Below are positions 42,641-51,202 of a DNA stretch of 64,000 nt, piece by piece. Under the pieces are notes generated by a model. The model saw only the letters and a program-made list of their open reading frames with translations, did no database searches and had not been told where the DNA came from. The translations under genes and the position numbers were made by a program. Numbering within the stretch: the stretch's first letter is position 1; every line of letters starts with the position of its first letter. This DNA is from Pseudonocardia parietis. GTDB taxonomy: Bacteria > Actinomycetota > Actinomycetes > Mycobacteriales > Pseudonocardiaceae. The stretch covers positions 3,286,001 through 3,350,000 of the forward strand of contig NZ_JAGINU010000001.1 of the NCBI RefSeq assembly GCF_017876315.1, written 5' to 3'.

Positions 42641-42859
42641 ATGATCATGCCGGGCAGGACCCTGCTCAACGTTGCCCTCACGACCCTGATCGGGATCGTC
42701 GGCGCCGTAGCCGGCGGCTACATCGGCTGGATGATCTTCAACTCCGGGCTCGACATGTTCTTCGACCTGAACACCTGGATCCTGGCTCTGGTCGGCGCAG
42801 TGGTCCTGCTCGGCATCTGGCGCCTGGTCGCCGGCCGGCGCACCCGAGCGGGCGTCTGA
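42641..42859 (+). CDS. Small GlsB/YeaQ/YmgE-like membrane protein
   Basis: 72 residues, two to three membrane helices: ALTTLIGIVGAVAGGYIGWM and TWILALVGAVVLLGIWRLVA. The Gly-rich first helix and GAVVLL motif resemble the GlsB/YeaQ/YmgE (transglycosylase-associated) stress membrane family. The start may be ATG 42641 or the ATG two codons later. The stop is adjacent to the next gene region. Confidence 0.65.
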   Translation: MIMPGRTLLNVALTTLIGIVGAVAGGYIGWMIFNSGLDMFFDLNTWILALVGAVVLLGIWRLVAGRRTRAGV

Positions 42860-42937
42860 GTGAGCGGGGAACCATGCCCGTCACACCGCCACCCCCCGCC
42901 GCCCGGGGCACCCGATCCGCAGCCGCGCCCGCATACC

Positions 42938-43249
42938 GTGCCGCTGAACCGCTGCGAGGAACGCAGCCTGTCCGAGCTGGAGCACGAGCTACGCCGCTCC
43001 GCCCCGGACCTGGACACGGAGATGTCGGCCCTGACCGCCGCGACCACCGGCCACCCCGGTGCCGCCTGGGGCATGGCCGACCGGGTCCTACGGGCGGTCG
43101 CGATCGGCGTGATCTTGCTGGTCCTGCTGCCCTGGCAGTGGCTGGCCGTGGTTGCCTGGATCGGCCTGCTGCTGGGCGTCCCGGTCGCAATGGTGTGGGC
43201 CTGGCGAAACGCCGACGCCCACGAGGGCAACGCCGAACGGAACCCCTGA
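42938..43249 (+). CDS. DUF3040-like small membrane protein
   Basis: 103 residues from GTG 42938. VPLNRCEERSLSELEHELRR is the DUF3040 start (a Pro-Leu then acidic helix), followed by two membrane helices, VLRAVAIGVILLVLLPWQWL and VVAWIGLLLGVPVAMVWAWR. A longer reading from GTG 42860 is open but its first 26 residues are Pro/His-rich and unlike the family. Function unknown. Confidence 0.65.
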   Translation: MPLNRCEERSLSELEHELRRSAPDLDTEMSALTAATTGHPGAAWGMADRVLRAVAIGVILLVLLPWQWLAVVAWIGLLLGVPVAMVWAWRNADAHEGNAERNP

Positions 43250-43280
43250 CCGGCGCCACCGGAGCTCCGACGCCGGGCCG

Positions 43281-43694
43281 TCACCAGTCCCGGTCCCCGG
43301 CCCTCCACCGCCGGATCACGTCCCGCATCCCGCCCGTCGGGTCCGGCTCCTGCGGCCGCCGGGACCGGGCCGCGCGCCGCCGGGCCGCGAGGGTCCGCGC
43401 GAGCTCCGCCCGGCCTTGGTCTGTCACCTGGTGGTCGGCGTCGAGGAGCCCGGACCGGCGCAGCCACCGCAGCGCGACCCTCGGCTGATACACCGGGTCG
43501 GCGCCACCCTCGGCGAGCCGCCACAAGGTCACGCGCTGGAGGGGACTACCCGACTGCTGCCCCGGCGCCGGACCGGACGCGGCCGAGCTGGCCGCCGACC
43601 CCGAAATCATCACCATCACGAGGAACGCCACCGGGCTCAGCCCGATGTAGCCCAACACCAGTCCACCGATCGCGAGCCCGTCACCGCGCTTCAA
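43281..43694 (-). CDS. Hypothetical protein with DUF4190-like membrane segment
   Basis: 137 residues. The start MKRGDGLAIGGLVLGYIGLS and PVAFLVMVMI form one to two membrane helices like the DUF4190 family. The C-terminal half (RVALRWLRRSGLLDADHQVT and DQGRAELARTL) looks like a small winged-helix. It is not recognised as a whole. It is convergent with the DUF3040-like gene. Confidence 0.5.
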   Translation of the reverse strand: MKRGDGLAIGGLVLGYIGLSPVAFLVMVMISGSAASSAASGPAPGQQSGSPLQRVTLWRLAEGGADPVYQPRVALRWLRRSGLLDADHQVTDQGRAELARTLAARRRAARSRRPQEPDPTGGMRDVIRRWRAGDRDW

Positions 43695-44236
43695 CCCGGG
43701 CCGCGTCTCCGACCGGCCGAGTGCCCAAGAGCACCGCCAGCAGCGACCTCAGCCCGCCGAGCCACAGGATCACCAGCACCAGCGACACCAGCTTTCCTCA
43801 CCGCGCTGGGGGTGCCTCCGCTGGCCAACGCGGCCTGACCACCGGCCTACCGAAGGCGGCACGGACCGGACAGGACGCCTGCGCCGCCGACTTCGGCATC
43901 GGTCTCGTCCCGCCCGGGGGCACCCCGGCCTGGGCTGCGGACACCTTGATCCGCACCCTGAGCGAGGCCAGTCTGCTGCTGGAGGCGATCGAACCGGCCC
44001 GCCACGTCGGCCACCGTGCCGCGCAGCTCGCTGCCGTTGGGTCGGGGCTCGGTGTGCTGCTCGCCCTGCTCGGGCCTGCGGTCGGCGCCCCTGCGCGCGC
44101 CTCGGTCGCCGTGCACACCGCCGCGCTGTGCGCCTATGGAGGTCGACGGCGAGGCCCACCGGCCGTGGCGGTGGGGCAGCTAGTGCCGCGTCCGAGAACC
44201 TTCAGGCGCGCGAACAACAGCGACTCACTAGAACGG
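43695..44236. other. Interval without a recognisable gene
   Basis: Overlapping ORFs on both strands fill these 542 nt. The most protein-like is on the plus strand (TLIRTLSEASLLLEAIEPAR, GSGLGVLLALLGPAVGAPAR) but it has no family match and no clear start. It is left unassigned. Confidence 0.35.
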
Positions 44237-44869
44237 TCACCGGTGCTGCGCCTGCCGGTCGAGCCCGTCGGCGAGCAGCACGAACGACGCCGTCACCTCG
44301 TGGCGGAGCAGATCGCTGGAGGGATTCTCGCCCGCGTCGAGCCAGCGGCGCAGGGACAGGCGGAGCGCAGCCATCGCGGCGGCGGCACAGAGCTCCGGGT
44401 AGATCGCGGGAGCGCCCGGGGGTACGCGCCGGGCGATTACCTCGGCGAGCGTCGCCTCGTACTCCGACTGCATCGCCATCTGGCGGGAGACCAGCGTCGG
44501 GCTGTCCCTGACGACCCTCATCGCAGTGAGGTGGTCGTGGCCGCCCGTGACCTCCGACTCGATCACACAGATGGCCGCCTCACGCAGGGCGGTGATCGCC
44601 GGTTCGTTCGCCGGGCGCGCCCGGACCTCGTCGATCAGGGAGTCGATGCCCGGTGCGGTGCTGGCGAGCACCGCGTCCTCTTTGGTGGGGAAGTAGTTGA
44701 AAAAGGTCCGCAGGCCGACGTCCGCCCTCGCGGCGATCTCCTCGACCGTCACGTTCTCGACACCGTGCTGGGCGAACAGTCGCAGGGCCGCCTCCTGGAT
44801 GGCGTTGCGGGTCGCCATCTTCTTGCGTGCCCGCCTGCCGGTCGCGACGTCGTTCGTCACGTCGTCCAT
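44237..44869 (-). CDS. TetR/AcrR-family repressor
   Basis: 210 residues. The HTH is in ATRNAIQEAALRLFAQHGVE, NVTVEEIAARADVGLRTFFN and YFPTKEDAVLA. The rest is a helical ligand domain. It is divergent from the cytochrome P450 gene with a short shared promoter region containing a dyad, so the P450 is its likely target. Confidence 0.93.
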   Translation of the reverse strand: MDDVTNDVATGRRARKKMATRNAIQEAALRLFAQHGVENVTVEEIAARADVGLRTFFNYFPTKEDAVLASTAPGIDSLIDEVRARPANEPAITALREAAICVIESEVTGGHDHLTAMRVVRDSPTLVSRQMAMQSEYEATLAEVIARRVPPGAPAIYPELCAAAAMAALRLSLRRWLDAGENPSSDLLRHEVTASFVLLADGLDRQAQHR

Positions 44870-44919
44870 CCCCTTCGCCGGTTCCCCGTCGCGGCAGCTG
44901 CCACGTCGCAGGGCGATCG

Positions 44920-44934
44920 TGGCACGTCGTGCAA
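44920..44934. promoter_or_regulatory. Candidate TetR operator between tetR and the P450 gene
   Basis: TGGCACGTCGTGCAA, with arms GCACG and CGTGC around one base. It lies 50 nt from the tetR start and 55 nt from the P450 start. A TTGACG at 44953-44958 could be a -35 for the P450 gene, but no clear -10 follows. Confidence 0.4.
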
Positions 44935-44988
44935 TTTTGCGCGAGATGCGTCTTGACGGGTCGGTCCGCGGCGCGGTTCAGTAAAAGA

Positions 44989-46194
44989 GTGACCTCAGAG
45001 CCGAGCGCCGCTCCACCACCTGCCACCCGTCCGCAGCGGACGGGCTTTGATCCGGTACCTCAACTCGTCGCCGTGCGGGACTCGATCGGCATCGCGCCCG
45101 TCGAGATGCCGACCTTCGGGCGGAGGGCCTACATCCTCACCCGCCACGCGGACATCAAGAAGGTCCTCAGCGACAGTGAGAACTTCAGTGTCGGTTTCGA
45201 CCTGGAGGACTCCCGGGCCGACCCGCGCAACGCCCTGGGACAGCGTGCCGGGAACCTCCTGGTGATGGACGCCCCGGACCACACGCGGCTGCGCCGACTG
45301 CTCACCGGTGAGTTCACCGTTCGTCGGATGAAGAGGCTGGAGCCGCGCATCGAGGCGATCGTCGAGGAACACCTCGATGCGATGGAGCGCACGGGGCCGC
45401 CCGCCGACCTGGTCGCCGACTTCGCGCTGCCGATCCCCTCGCTGGTGATCTGCGAGCTCCTCGGGGTGCCGGTCGAGGACCAGCCGGAGTTCCAGGCGCG
45501 GACCCGTAGGCAGATGGAGATCGGCCTGACACCCGAGCAGGTCATCGCCCTGGCGGACGAGTCGCTGGAGTACATGCGCACGTTGGTCGACCGCAAGATC
45601 AAGGACCCGCAGGACGACATCCTGGGCATGCTGGTGCGGAAACACAGCGACGACGTGACGCGGGACGAGTTGGTCGGGATCGCGGGCCTGCTGCTGCTGG
45701 CCGGACACGAGACCACGTCGAACCAGCTGGGACTGGGGACGCTGGCCCTGCTGCAGCACCCGGAACAGCTCGCACTCGTGCGGGACGACCCGAGCGCCGT
45801 GGCCCCTGCGGTCGAGGAGATGCTGCGCTGGCTCAGCATCGTCAGCGGCGGCGGCCCGCGGATGGCGAAGCGGGACGTCGAGGTCGCCGGGCGGGTGATC
45901 AAGGAGGGAGAGCTGATCGCCTTCAACCTGACCGCCGCGAACCGGGACCCCGCCTTCCTCGCCGAGGAACCCGACCGGCTGGACGTGCGCCGCAAGCAGA
46001 CCACGCACCTCGCCTTCGGACACGGCGGGCACCACTGTCTCGGCGCCCCGCTGGCGCGGCTGGAGATGCGGATCGCGTTCCCGGCGCTGCTGCGCCGCTT
46101 CCCGGACCTCGCCCTGGCCTGCGACTTCGACGAGATCCCGTTCGCGGTGACAAAGAACATCCACGGTCTCGAGGCCCTCCCGGTGCGGTGGTGA
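44989..46194 (+). CDS. Cytochrome P450
   Basis: 401 residues from GTG 44989. I-helix AGHETTSNQLGLGT (near 238-241), ExxR in AVEEMLRWLS (near 276-279), and heme loop FGHGGHHCLGAPLARLEM with Cys near 349. It is a soluble class I bacterial P450 that needs a ferredoxin and reductase; none is adjacent. Substrate unknown. It is divergent from TetR. AGTAAAAGA lies before the start with no strong ribosome site, so it may be poorly initiated or leaderless. Confidence 0.93.
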   Translation: MTSEPSAAPPPATRPQRTGFDPVPQLVAVRDSIGIAPVEMPTFGRRAYILTRHADIKKVLSDSENFSVGFDLEDSRADPRNALGQRAGNLLVMDAPDHTRLRRLLTGEFTVRRMKRLEPRIEAIVEEHLDAMERTGPPADLVADFALPIPSLVICELLGVPVEDQPEFQARTRRQMEIGLTPEQVIALADESLEYMRTLVDRKIKDPQDDILGMLVRKHSDDVTRDELVGIAGLLLLAGHETTSNQLGLGTLALLQHPEQLALVRDDPSAVAPAVEEMLRWLSIVSGGGPRMAKRDVEVAGRVIKEGELIAFNLTAANRDPAFLAEEPDRLDVRRKQTTHLAFGHGGHHCLGAPLARLEMRIAFPALLRRFPDLALACDFDEIPFAVTKNIHGLEALPVRW

Positions 46195-46198
46195 ATGT

Positions 46199-46345
46199 GT
46201 GCTAGACCACAGCTTGGCGGAAGGGGGCGTCCCCCTGATCGCGGTCGCCATGGACCGGGTGGTCATCCGGTTCGGGAACTCGGGTGACGGCATGCAGCTC
46301 ACGGGGGACCGGTTCACCTCGGAGACGGTGTCGTTCGGCAACGAC
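46199..46345 (+). pseudogene. 2-oxoacid:ferredoxin oxidoreductase alpha subunit, N-terminal fragment
   Basis: The frame contains MDRVVIRFGNSGDGMQLTGD followed by RFTSETVSFGND, the usual start of KorA-type subunits (gamma/alpha domain with the G-x-G-D/E-G loop). It runs straight into an SDR start, SLGGRTAVVTGGGSGIG. Only about 36 codons survive. A GGGGG cgt CCCCC hairpin stands just upstream at 46223-46235. Confidence 0.7.
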
Positions 46346-46348
46346 GCG

Positions 46349-47004
46349 ATGTCTCTCGGAGGAAGAACCGCGGTCGTCACCGGCGGCGGCAGTGGGATCG
46401 GCCGGGTCTGTGCGACCGTGCTGGTGGCGAGCCGCGGCGCGGCCGTCGCGGTGTGAGATCTCGACGGGGACGGCGCGAGCAGACGCTGGCCACTCTCCGG
46501 GAGTCCGGCGTGACGGGCATCGCTGTCGAGGCGAACTGTGCGCGGGCCGAAGGCGTCTTCGCGGTGGCCCGCACTCACGCCGAACTCGCGCCGGTCACCG
46601 TTCCGGTGAACAACGCCGGGGCCACGAAGTACGAGCCCTTCACCGAACGCGCCGAGCAGAAGTGGGACGAGACGGTCGAGAGTGACCTGGAAGGTCCGTT
46701 CCTGGTCACCAGGGCAATTGTCGGCGACATGCTCGACGCCGGCCGGGGCGAATCGTCAACATCTCGTCCTCCTCGACCCAGAGCGGTTCACCGAGCCTCG
46801 CCCGGCGAAAGGCGGGGTGATCGGATTCACCAAGGCACTGACGATCGAGTATGCGGGCACCGGCATCACCGCCAACGACGTGCCACCGGGCTTCGTCGAC
46901 ACCCCCTGATGGGGCACCCTCGCCGGCCCGGCAGTCGTCGCCGCGCGGATGCCGATGAAGCGCACGGCCGCTGCGGAGGACGTCGCGCACGCCGTCACCT
47001 ACCA
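46349..47004 (+). pseudogene. Short-chain dehydrogenase/reductase, multiply disrupted
   Basis: Pieces in at least three frames form one SDR: MSLGGRTAVVTGGGSGIGRV (cofactor GxxxGxG), a nonsense TGA after GAAVAV (next residues DLDGDGA), then TLATLRESGVTGIAVEANCA, VNNAGATKYEPF (NNAG motif), then IVNISSSSTQSGSPSLA (Ser of catalysis), then KGGVIGFTKALTIEYAGTGI (the catalytic Tyr-x-x-x-Lys region is damaged before it) and PGFVDTP-stop. At least three frameshifts and two stops. It ends in RTAAAEDVAHAVTY where resolvase sequence takes over. Confidence 0.85.
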
Positions 47005-47420
47005 TGCCGCGCCCGGCGACACCCTCGTGGTCACGAAGCTTGATCGCCTCGCCCGCTCGGTGCCCGACGCCCGTGCGATCGCCGACGAGCTCACCGCCGG
47101 CGAGATCAAGCTCTGCATCGGCGGCTCGGTGCACGACCTCACCGACCCGATCGGCCGGCTGCTGTTCAACGCACTCGCCGTGATCGCCGAGTTCGAGGCC
47201 GACCTCGTCAGGATGAGGACACGAGAGGGGTATGAAGGTCGCCAGAGCCAAGGGCCGGCTGCGCGGCGAGCAGCCCAAGCTCTCGCCGCGGCAGGAAGCG
47301 CACCTCGTCTCACTCCACGCCGCCGGCGAGCACACCATCAGCGAGCTCGAGGAGCTCTTCTCCGTCACCCGCTCTACGGTCTACCGAGCGCTCGCCCGCG
47401 CTCGCGCGAAGGTGGGCTGA
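47005..47420 (+). pseudogene. Serine recombinase/resolvase, 5'-truncated and frameshifted
   Basis: PGDTLVVTKLDRLARSVPDA, GSVHDLTDPIGRLLFNALAV and FEADLVRMRTREG belong to the end of the resolvase catalytic domain. After an extra T in GAGGGGTATGAAG near 47232 the frame moves to MKVARAKGRLRGEQPKLSPR and ending EELFSVTRSTVYRALARARA, the HTH. The N-terminal part with the nucleophilic Ser is missing, fused instead to the SDR remnant. Confidence 0.82.
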
Positions 47421-47554
47421 CCCGGCCCGGCCGTCACCTTGCACCCGGGTCTTCGGGAGTCCTGGACTCCTCGCCTGGGGACGAGGCGGGCAACACCTGC
47501 GTCGCCACCGCGATCTCCCCCCCCGTGCGACCACCATCCCCGCAGCTCAGGAGG

Positions 47555-47692
47555 CTACTCAGCCGTATCCGCCCGATTTTCGGCGAGTACTACGGCGACC
47601 CCGACCTGGACGCCTTGCTCGGTGAGTATGCGGCAGATCGACTCGACCCTGTAATGACACGCACGCATCTGGGCGATGAACTCACAGATCAG
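47555..47692 (-). pseudogene. IS3-family orfB, 5' fragment
   Basis: Directly behind orfA, in the -1 frame usual for IS3, reads LICEFIAQMRACHYRVESIC then RILTEQGVQV, the typical beginning of IS3 OrfB. It then loses homology and ends at TAG 47557-47555. The whole DDE domain is absent. Confidence 0.65.
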
Positions 47693-47994
47693 CGGTGGCG
47701 AGGGTCGAGTTCCCTCGCGAAGAAAATCGAGGCAGCCTTGAGAATCTCGTTGGCCTCTTTCAGATCCCGGACCTCACGTTCCAGGTCCTTGATCCGCTGC
47801 CGCTCGGCCGAGGTCGGCCACTGCTGGGCGTCGATCCGGGCCTGCACCGTCCACTGGCGCAGCGACTCGACTCCCACTCCGACCTTCGGGCCGATCGCTT
47901 GGCACGGCGCGTACACCGACCGGTACTCGTCGAGGTGGTCGAGCACCATCTTCACGGCCCGTGCACGCTGCTCGGGCGGGTACCGCTTGGACAT
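47689..47994 (-). CDS. IS3-family transposase OrfA (orphan)
   Basis: 101 residues. MSKRYPPEQRARAVKMVLDH is the helix-turn-helix start, VGVGVESLRQWTVQARIDAQ its recognition region, and IKDLEREVRDLKEANEILKA the leucine-zipper tail. It is intact, but OrfB is reduced to about 40 codons, so no active OrfAB transposase can be made. Confidence 0.85.
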   Translation of the reverse strand: MSKRYPPEQRARAVKMVLDHLDEYRSVYAPCQAIGPKVGVGVESLRQWTVQARIDAQQWPTSAERQRIKDLEREVRDLKEANEILKAASIFFARELDPRHR

Positions 47995-48229
47995 GATCCA
48001 CATCCTCCACAAGGAAGGAAGCGGCACCGAACCCGGGACGGTTCAGCCGGGAACTGCTTCGGAAAGTAGGCCGATGACGGGTACCTCCGCGACGGCGTCG
48101 CCGAGGTACCCGTTGGCCGGTGCTCCGCCCACGAGGGGGCCACGGATCTGTGTCGCCAGCGGAAGCGGCTACCTCGTCACTTCCTTACAGCCGCCACTGG
48201 CTGTGCGAGCAGATCCGCCGGCCGGCTGC

Positions 48230-49075
48230 TCACGGAGCCGGGATCGCCGGGAGGAGCGGGTACGACTTCACATCGGGAGCGAAGTGCAGGGTGACCGTGC
48301 CGCCGAAGATCTCTGCTGGACGATCCTCCGGGTCGGTGTGGATGAACGGGCCGACGCCCGTCGTCGGGTACATCGCGTTCTCGATCTCCGTGCCCTCGTT
48401 CCGGTAGTCCCGGCCGCCGATGCCCAGCTCGAGGACGTAGCCGGCCGAGACCACGATGCTCGTCGGCCAGATCTCGACGTCGACATCGACGGGCTGACCG
48501 GGGACGAGCGGCTCGATGGTGTCGTGGCTGTGCACCGGTCGATAGGGCTCGGACCTGTCGGGGTCGAGACGCCGGTGGGAGGCGCGGAGGCATCCCAGCG
48601 CGATCGGAACCTTGGGGTCGTTGGGCCCGATGAACGTGACCTCGGAACCCTGCGGGTCGTAGAGGCTCAGGCTCAGGCTCAGGAACAGGTCGGCGTCGGC
48701 CGTGGCGGACGAGATCCGCAGCTTCGCGGCGGCCGGACCGGTGAACTCGCGATCGTGATCGGCAGGCGGGAGCGCGAAGCGCACGTCCTCGTGCTCCGGC
48801 TCGTAGCTCACCGTGCCCGGGGCGCTCGGCGTGCTCCGCAGGTCCATGGTGTCCGGGCAGAGACGGAACTCCGTCCACTCGGTCCGCGCGAGCGGCCACT
48901 CCTCCTCGAATCGCGGTTCGAATCTCTCTCCCGGTCGGCGCACGAGGAGCTCGACGGGAGGGCGATCCGGCCAGCCGTTCTGCTCGTCCTTCAGGAACGT
49001 GCCGAAAATTGCTTCTGAAGCCCGAGCGGTGCCCCTGCTGTCGGCCGGTAACTGGGGCGGGATGGGTTTGCACAC
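48230..49075 (-). pseudogene. CocE/NonD-type hydrolase, C-terminal domain only
   Basis: 281 codons start near the end of the catalytic domain (AIFGTFLKDEQNGWPDRPPV) and cover the jelly-roll X-Pro dipeptidyl-peptidase C-terminal domain: VELLVRRPGERFEPRFEEEW, ALPPADHDREFTGPAAAKLR and VDVEIWPTSIVVSAGYVLEL. Intact CocE/NonD esterases have about 550-600 residues with an alpha/beta-hydrolase N-terminal part, which is missing. The ATG at 49075 may be fortuitous. Function is lost or changed. Confidence 0.8.
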
Positions 49076-49097
49076 CCGCGGGAATGTCGAGGGGTTC

Positions 49098-49552
49098 CTA
49101 GCGGCCGGGTCCGAGCTCGAACACCAGAATCCAGGACCTCAGTGCCGTGAGAGTCGTCGTCCAAATCAGCACCCGTTTGTGCCCCCGGATGTCGCCGAGT
49201 CGGGAGAAGGCGAGCACCATGAGTGCCGCCATGCCGTGTTGAGTGGTCTCGAACCAGTTGAACGCCGCCCTGTTCACCGGACGAGGGGGGCGTACCCCTC
49301 GGTCATCTCTTCCAGTGAACCGGTCGCGGACAGCACGACCATCGGCGGCACCATCGCGACAGCCGTCTTCGCCCTCGGCATCTCCGACGGCGATGCCGGT
49401 CAGGAACGATCCCACGATTCGCCCGCCCAAGCGCTGATCAACCTGGCTATCACCGGTCTGGGTTCGGGAGCCGTCATGGCTGCCTTTCCCGTTCTGGCGG
49501 CGACGGTGACAGTGATCTATGTGGCCGGTGTTGGTCGCCGCGTAAGCGGTGC
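49098..49552. other. Interval with fragments resembling MFS transporter pieces
   Basis: On the minus strand about 49098-49240, GMAALMVLAFSRLGDIRGHK then RVLIWTTTL resembles the helix 2-3 loop of MFS transporters. On the plus strand near 49340-49550, TTIGGTIATAVFALGISDGD and LGSGAVMAAFPVLAATVTVI looks like a helix pair from an MFS C-terminal half. Neither has a start, and they lie on opposite strands. Confidence 0.35.
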
Positions 49553-49627
49553 TACTGCTCCGATTGACGGAGCGATGTTGTCACAGGTACCTTGCGATGC
49601 ATGGAACCAGGTCGTGCACGGAAGTCG

Positions 49628-49948
49628 ATGAGCGAGCTGCGCCGCGGCACCGTCGCCTTCTGTGTGCTGGCGCTGCTGGATGTACGGGAGCGCTACGCCG
49701 TCGAGCTGGTTTCCGAGCTGGCTGCCAGCGATGCGCTCGCCGCCGGCCAGGGAACGATCTACCCGATGCTGTCCCGGCTGCGCTCCGACGGGTTGGTCAG
49801 CACGACCTGGCAGGAATCCCCGGCGGGGCCGCCGCGCCGCTACTACCGGCTCACCGAATCCGGGGCCGCCGCGCTGGCTGCGTTCCGCGATGAGTGGTCG
49901 CGGTTGCGCGACGCCGTGGACAGCCTGCTGCTGGCGGGACCGACATGA
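49628..49948 (+). CDS. PadR-family transcriptional regulator
   Basis: 106 residues. MSELRRGTVAFCVLALLDVR, YAVELVSELAASDALAAGQG, TIYPMLSRLRSDGLVSTTWQ and RRYYRLTESG form the winged helix of small PadR proteins. The upstream GTCACAGGTACCTTGCGATG, centred on a GGTACC palindrome near 49585-49590, could be its own operator. ATG 49628 is chosen; an ATG nine codons upstream (49601) is open. The stop overlaps the next start (ATGA). Confidence 0.9.
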   Translation: MSELRRGTVAFCVLALLDVRERYAVELVSELAASDALAAGQGTIYPMLSRLRSDGLVSTTWQESPAGPPRRYYRLTESGAAALAAFRDEWSRLRDAVDSLLLAGPT

Positions 49949-50112
49949 CAACCCACACCACGACCACGGGAGGAACCGTGACCACTGCGACCCCTGCCGG
50001 CGACCTCGTCGACCGGCACCTGACTCGGCTGTGCTATGTGGCGGCTGGCCTGTCCGAGCCTGCCCGCGCGGAGCTTCTGGCCGCCGTCCGGCGGTGGGTG
50101 ATGAGCGCATGA
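49945..50112 (+). CDS. Small protein with an isolated HAAS-like helix
   Basis: 55 residues: a Thr-rich start MTTHTTTTGGTVTTATPAGD, then LVDRHLTRLCYVAAGLSEPA and RAELLAAVRRWVMSA. The second half resembles the N-terminal helix pair of the HAAS (DUF1700-like) domain in the following protein (LVECYLLRLRSATADLPTDQ). It is coupled at both ends by ATGA overlaps (PadR before, HAAS protein after). It looks like a partial duplicate of the HAAS domain kept as a separate small protein. Confidence 0.7.
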   Translation: MTTHTTTTGGTVTTATPAGDLVDRHLTRLCYVAAGLSEPARAELLAAVRRWVMSA

Positions 50113-50678
50113 GCGGCGAATCGACCCCGGCCAGCGAGCTGGTCGAGTGCTACTTGCTGCGGCTGCGCTCCGCGACCGCGGATCTGCCCACTGACCAGAG
50201 CGACGAGCTACTCGGCGACCTCACCGCGCATCTGGCGGAGGCTGTGCCGCCTGGATCCGACGAGCTGACCGCGCGCCGCGCGCTGGATGGGCTCGGTGCA
50301 CCCGAGCTGGTCGCGGCCGCGGCCCGGACGGAGACCGGTCCGGCCGCGCGGGCCCGGCCGAGTCCTGGTTCGGCCCAGGTCAACGACGTGATCGCCGTGC
50401 TGTTGCTATTGCTGGGCGGGTTCGTCGTCCCGGTCCTCGGCTGGGTCGCCGGGGTGGTGATGCTGTGGGGCAGCCCGCGCTGGTCGGAGCGGGACAAGTG
50501 GCTAGGCACGCTGGCTTGGCCGGGTGTGATCGCCGGGGGCGTCGTGGCCTTCGCGGTGGGTGGACCGGTCGTGCTGGTAGCCGGGTTGCTCGGTCTCGCC
50601 GTGCTGGCCTGGGTGTGCCAGCGGCTGCTCGCCCACAGCCGCGAGGTCCAGGGCGGGGACACGCCATCCGTTGCCTAG
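50109..50678 (+). CDS. HAAS-domain (DUF1700-like) membrane protein
   Basis: 189 residues. N-terminal cytoplasmic HAAS domain (LVECYLLRLRSATADLPTDQ, SDELLGDLTAHLAEAVPPGS, ARRALDGLGAPELVAAAART), then three to four membrane helices (NDVIAVLLLLLGGFVVPVLG, GVIAGGVVAFAVGGPVVLVA). Such proteins are nearly always encoded after a PadR regulator and are thought to be its signalling partner. Here the PadR, small HAAS-like protein and this gene form one coupled operon. Confidence 0.88.
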   Translation: MSGESTPASELVECYLLRLRSATADLPTDQSDELLGDLTAHLAEAVPPGSDELTARRALDGLGAPELVAAAARTETGPAARARPSPGSAQVNDVIAVLLLLLGGFVVPVLGWVAGVVMLWGSPRWSERDKWLGTLAWPGVIAGGVVAFAVGGPVVLVAGLLGLAVLAWVCQRLLAHSREVQGGDTPSVA

Positions 50679-51117
50679 AGTCTTGGGCGTTGCGATCCGC
50701 GTGGCATAGCGACCGCATCCACCCCCATTGAAGCGACTGTCGTTCCCCGTCGTTCCACATGTTTCGTTTCTGACCCGCTCTGGAGCGATCGGCCCGGACG
50801 GGTCGGTCTCGGCGAACGCGGGGCAGTAATGCGCGCCCAGTCGGCCAACAAGACGACGCACCGGCGGGCCCGCCGGATCCGTTGTTCGGGATGCGGGCAG
50901 GTACCAATGAACCCGATCGCACGCGCGGAGGTGGCGATGACCTGGCTGCTGGTGGGACCGGACGGGCCCGGTCGAGGAGCACTTCTGCCGTACGTGCACA
51001 CCGCCCGGGTGTAGAACGACGGTAAACGACAGTGGTGGCGCGCCACCACGCTGACAGCGCCGTCGATCGGCTCCGGTCGTGGCCCCTAGCGTCCTGACCT
51101 CGACAGCCTTTCGTCCC
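50679..51117. other. Interval with a possible split zinc-ribbon remnant
   Basis: No complete gene in about 440 nt. On the plus strand, 50877-50975, one frame reads IRCSGCGQVPMNPIARAEVA and MTWLLVGPDGP, and the next frame continues VEEHFCRTCTPPGC. Together they look like a small Cys4 zinc-ribbon protein broken by one indel. An 18-bp palindrome lies at 51032-51049. Confidence 0.35.
51032..51049. repeat. Perfect 18-bp palindrome
   Basis: GTGGTGGCGCGCCACCAC, two 9-bp arms with no spacer, 71 bp to the left of IS5 copy A. The gene it would serve is not apparent. Confidence 0.6.
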
Positions 51118-51202
51118 TCAGAGAGCAGTTTGAAACTCGATCTTCAGACTCGAGTTGATCACGTCGGGCCGGATGATCGGCGAGCCTGGTCCAATCATGA
51201 GT

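Noticed and set aside
46223..46235. GGGGG-CGT-CCCCC hairpin as the P450 terminator
   Set aside because: The arms are only 5 bp, with no T-run, and it lies inside the KorA-like fragment frame.
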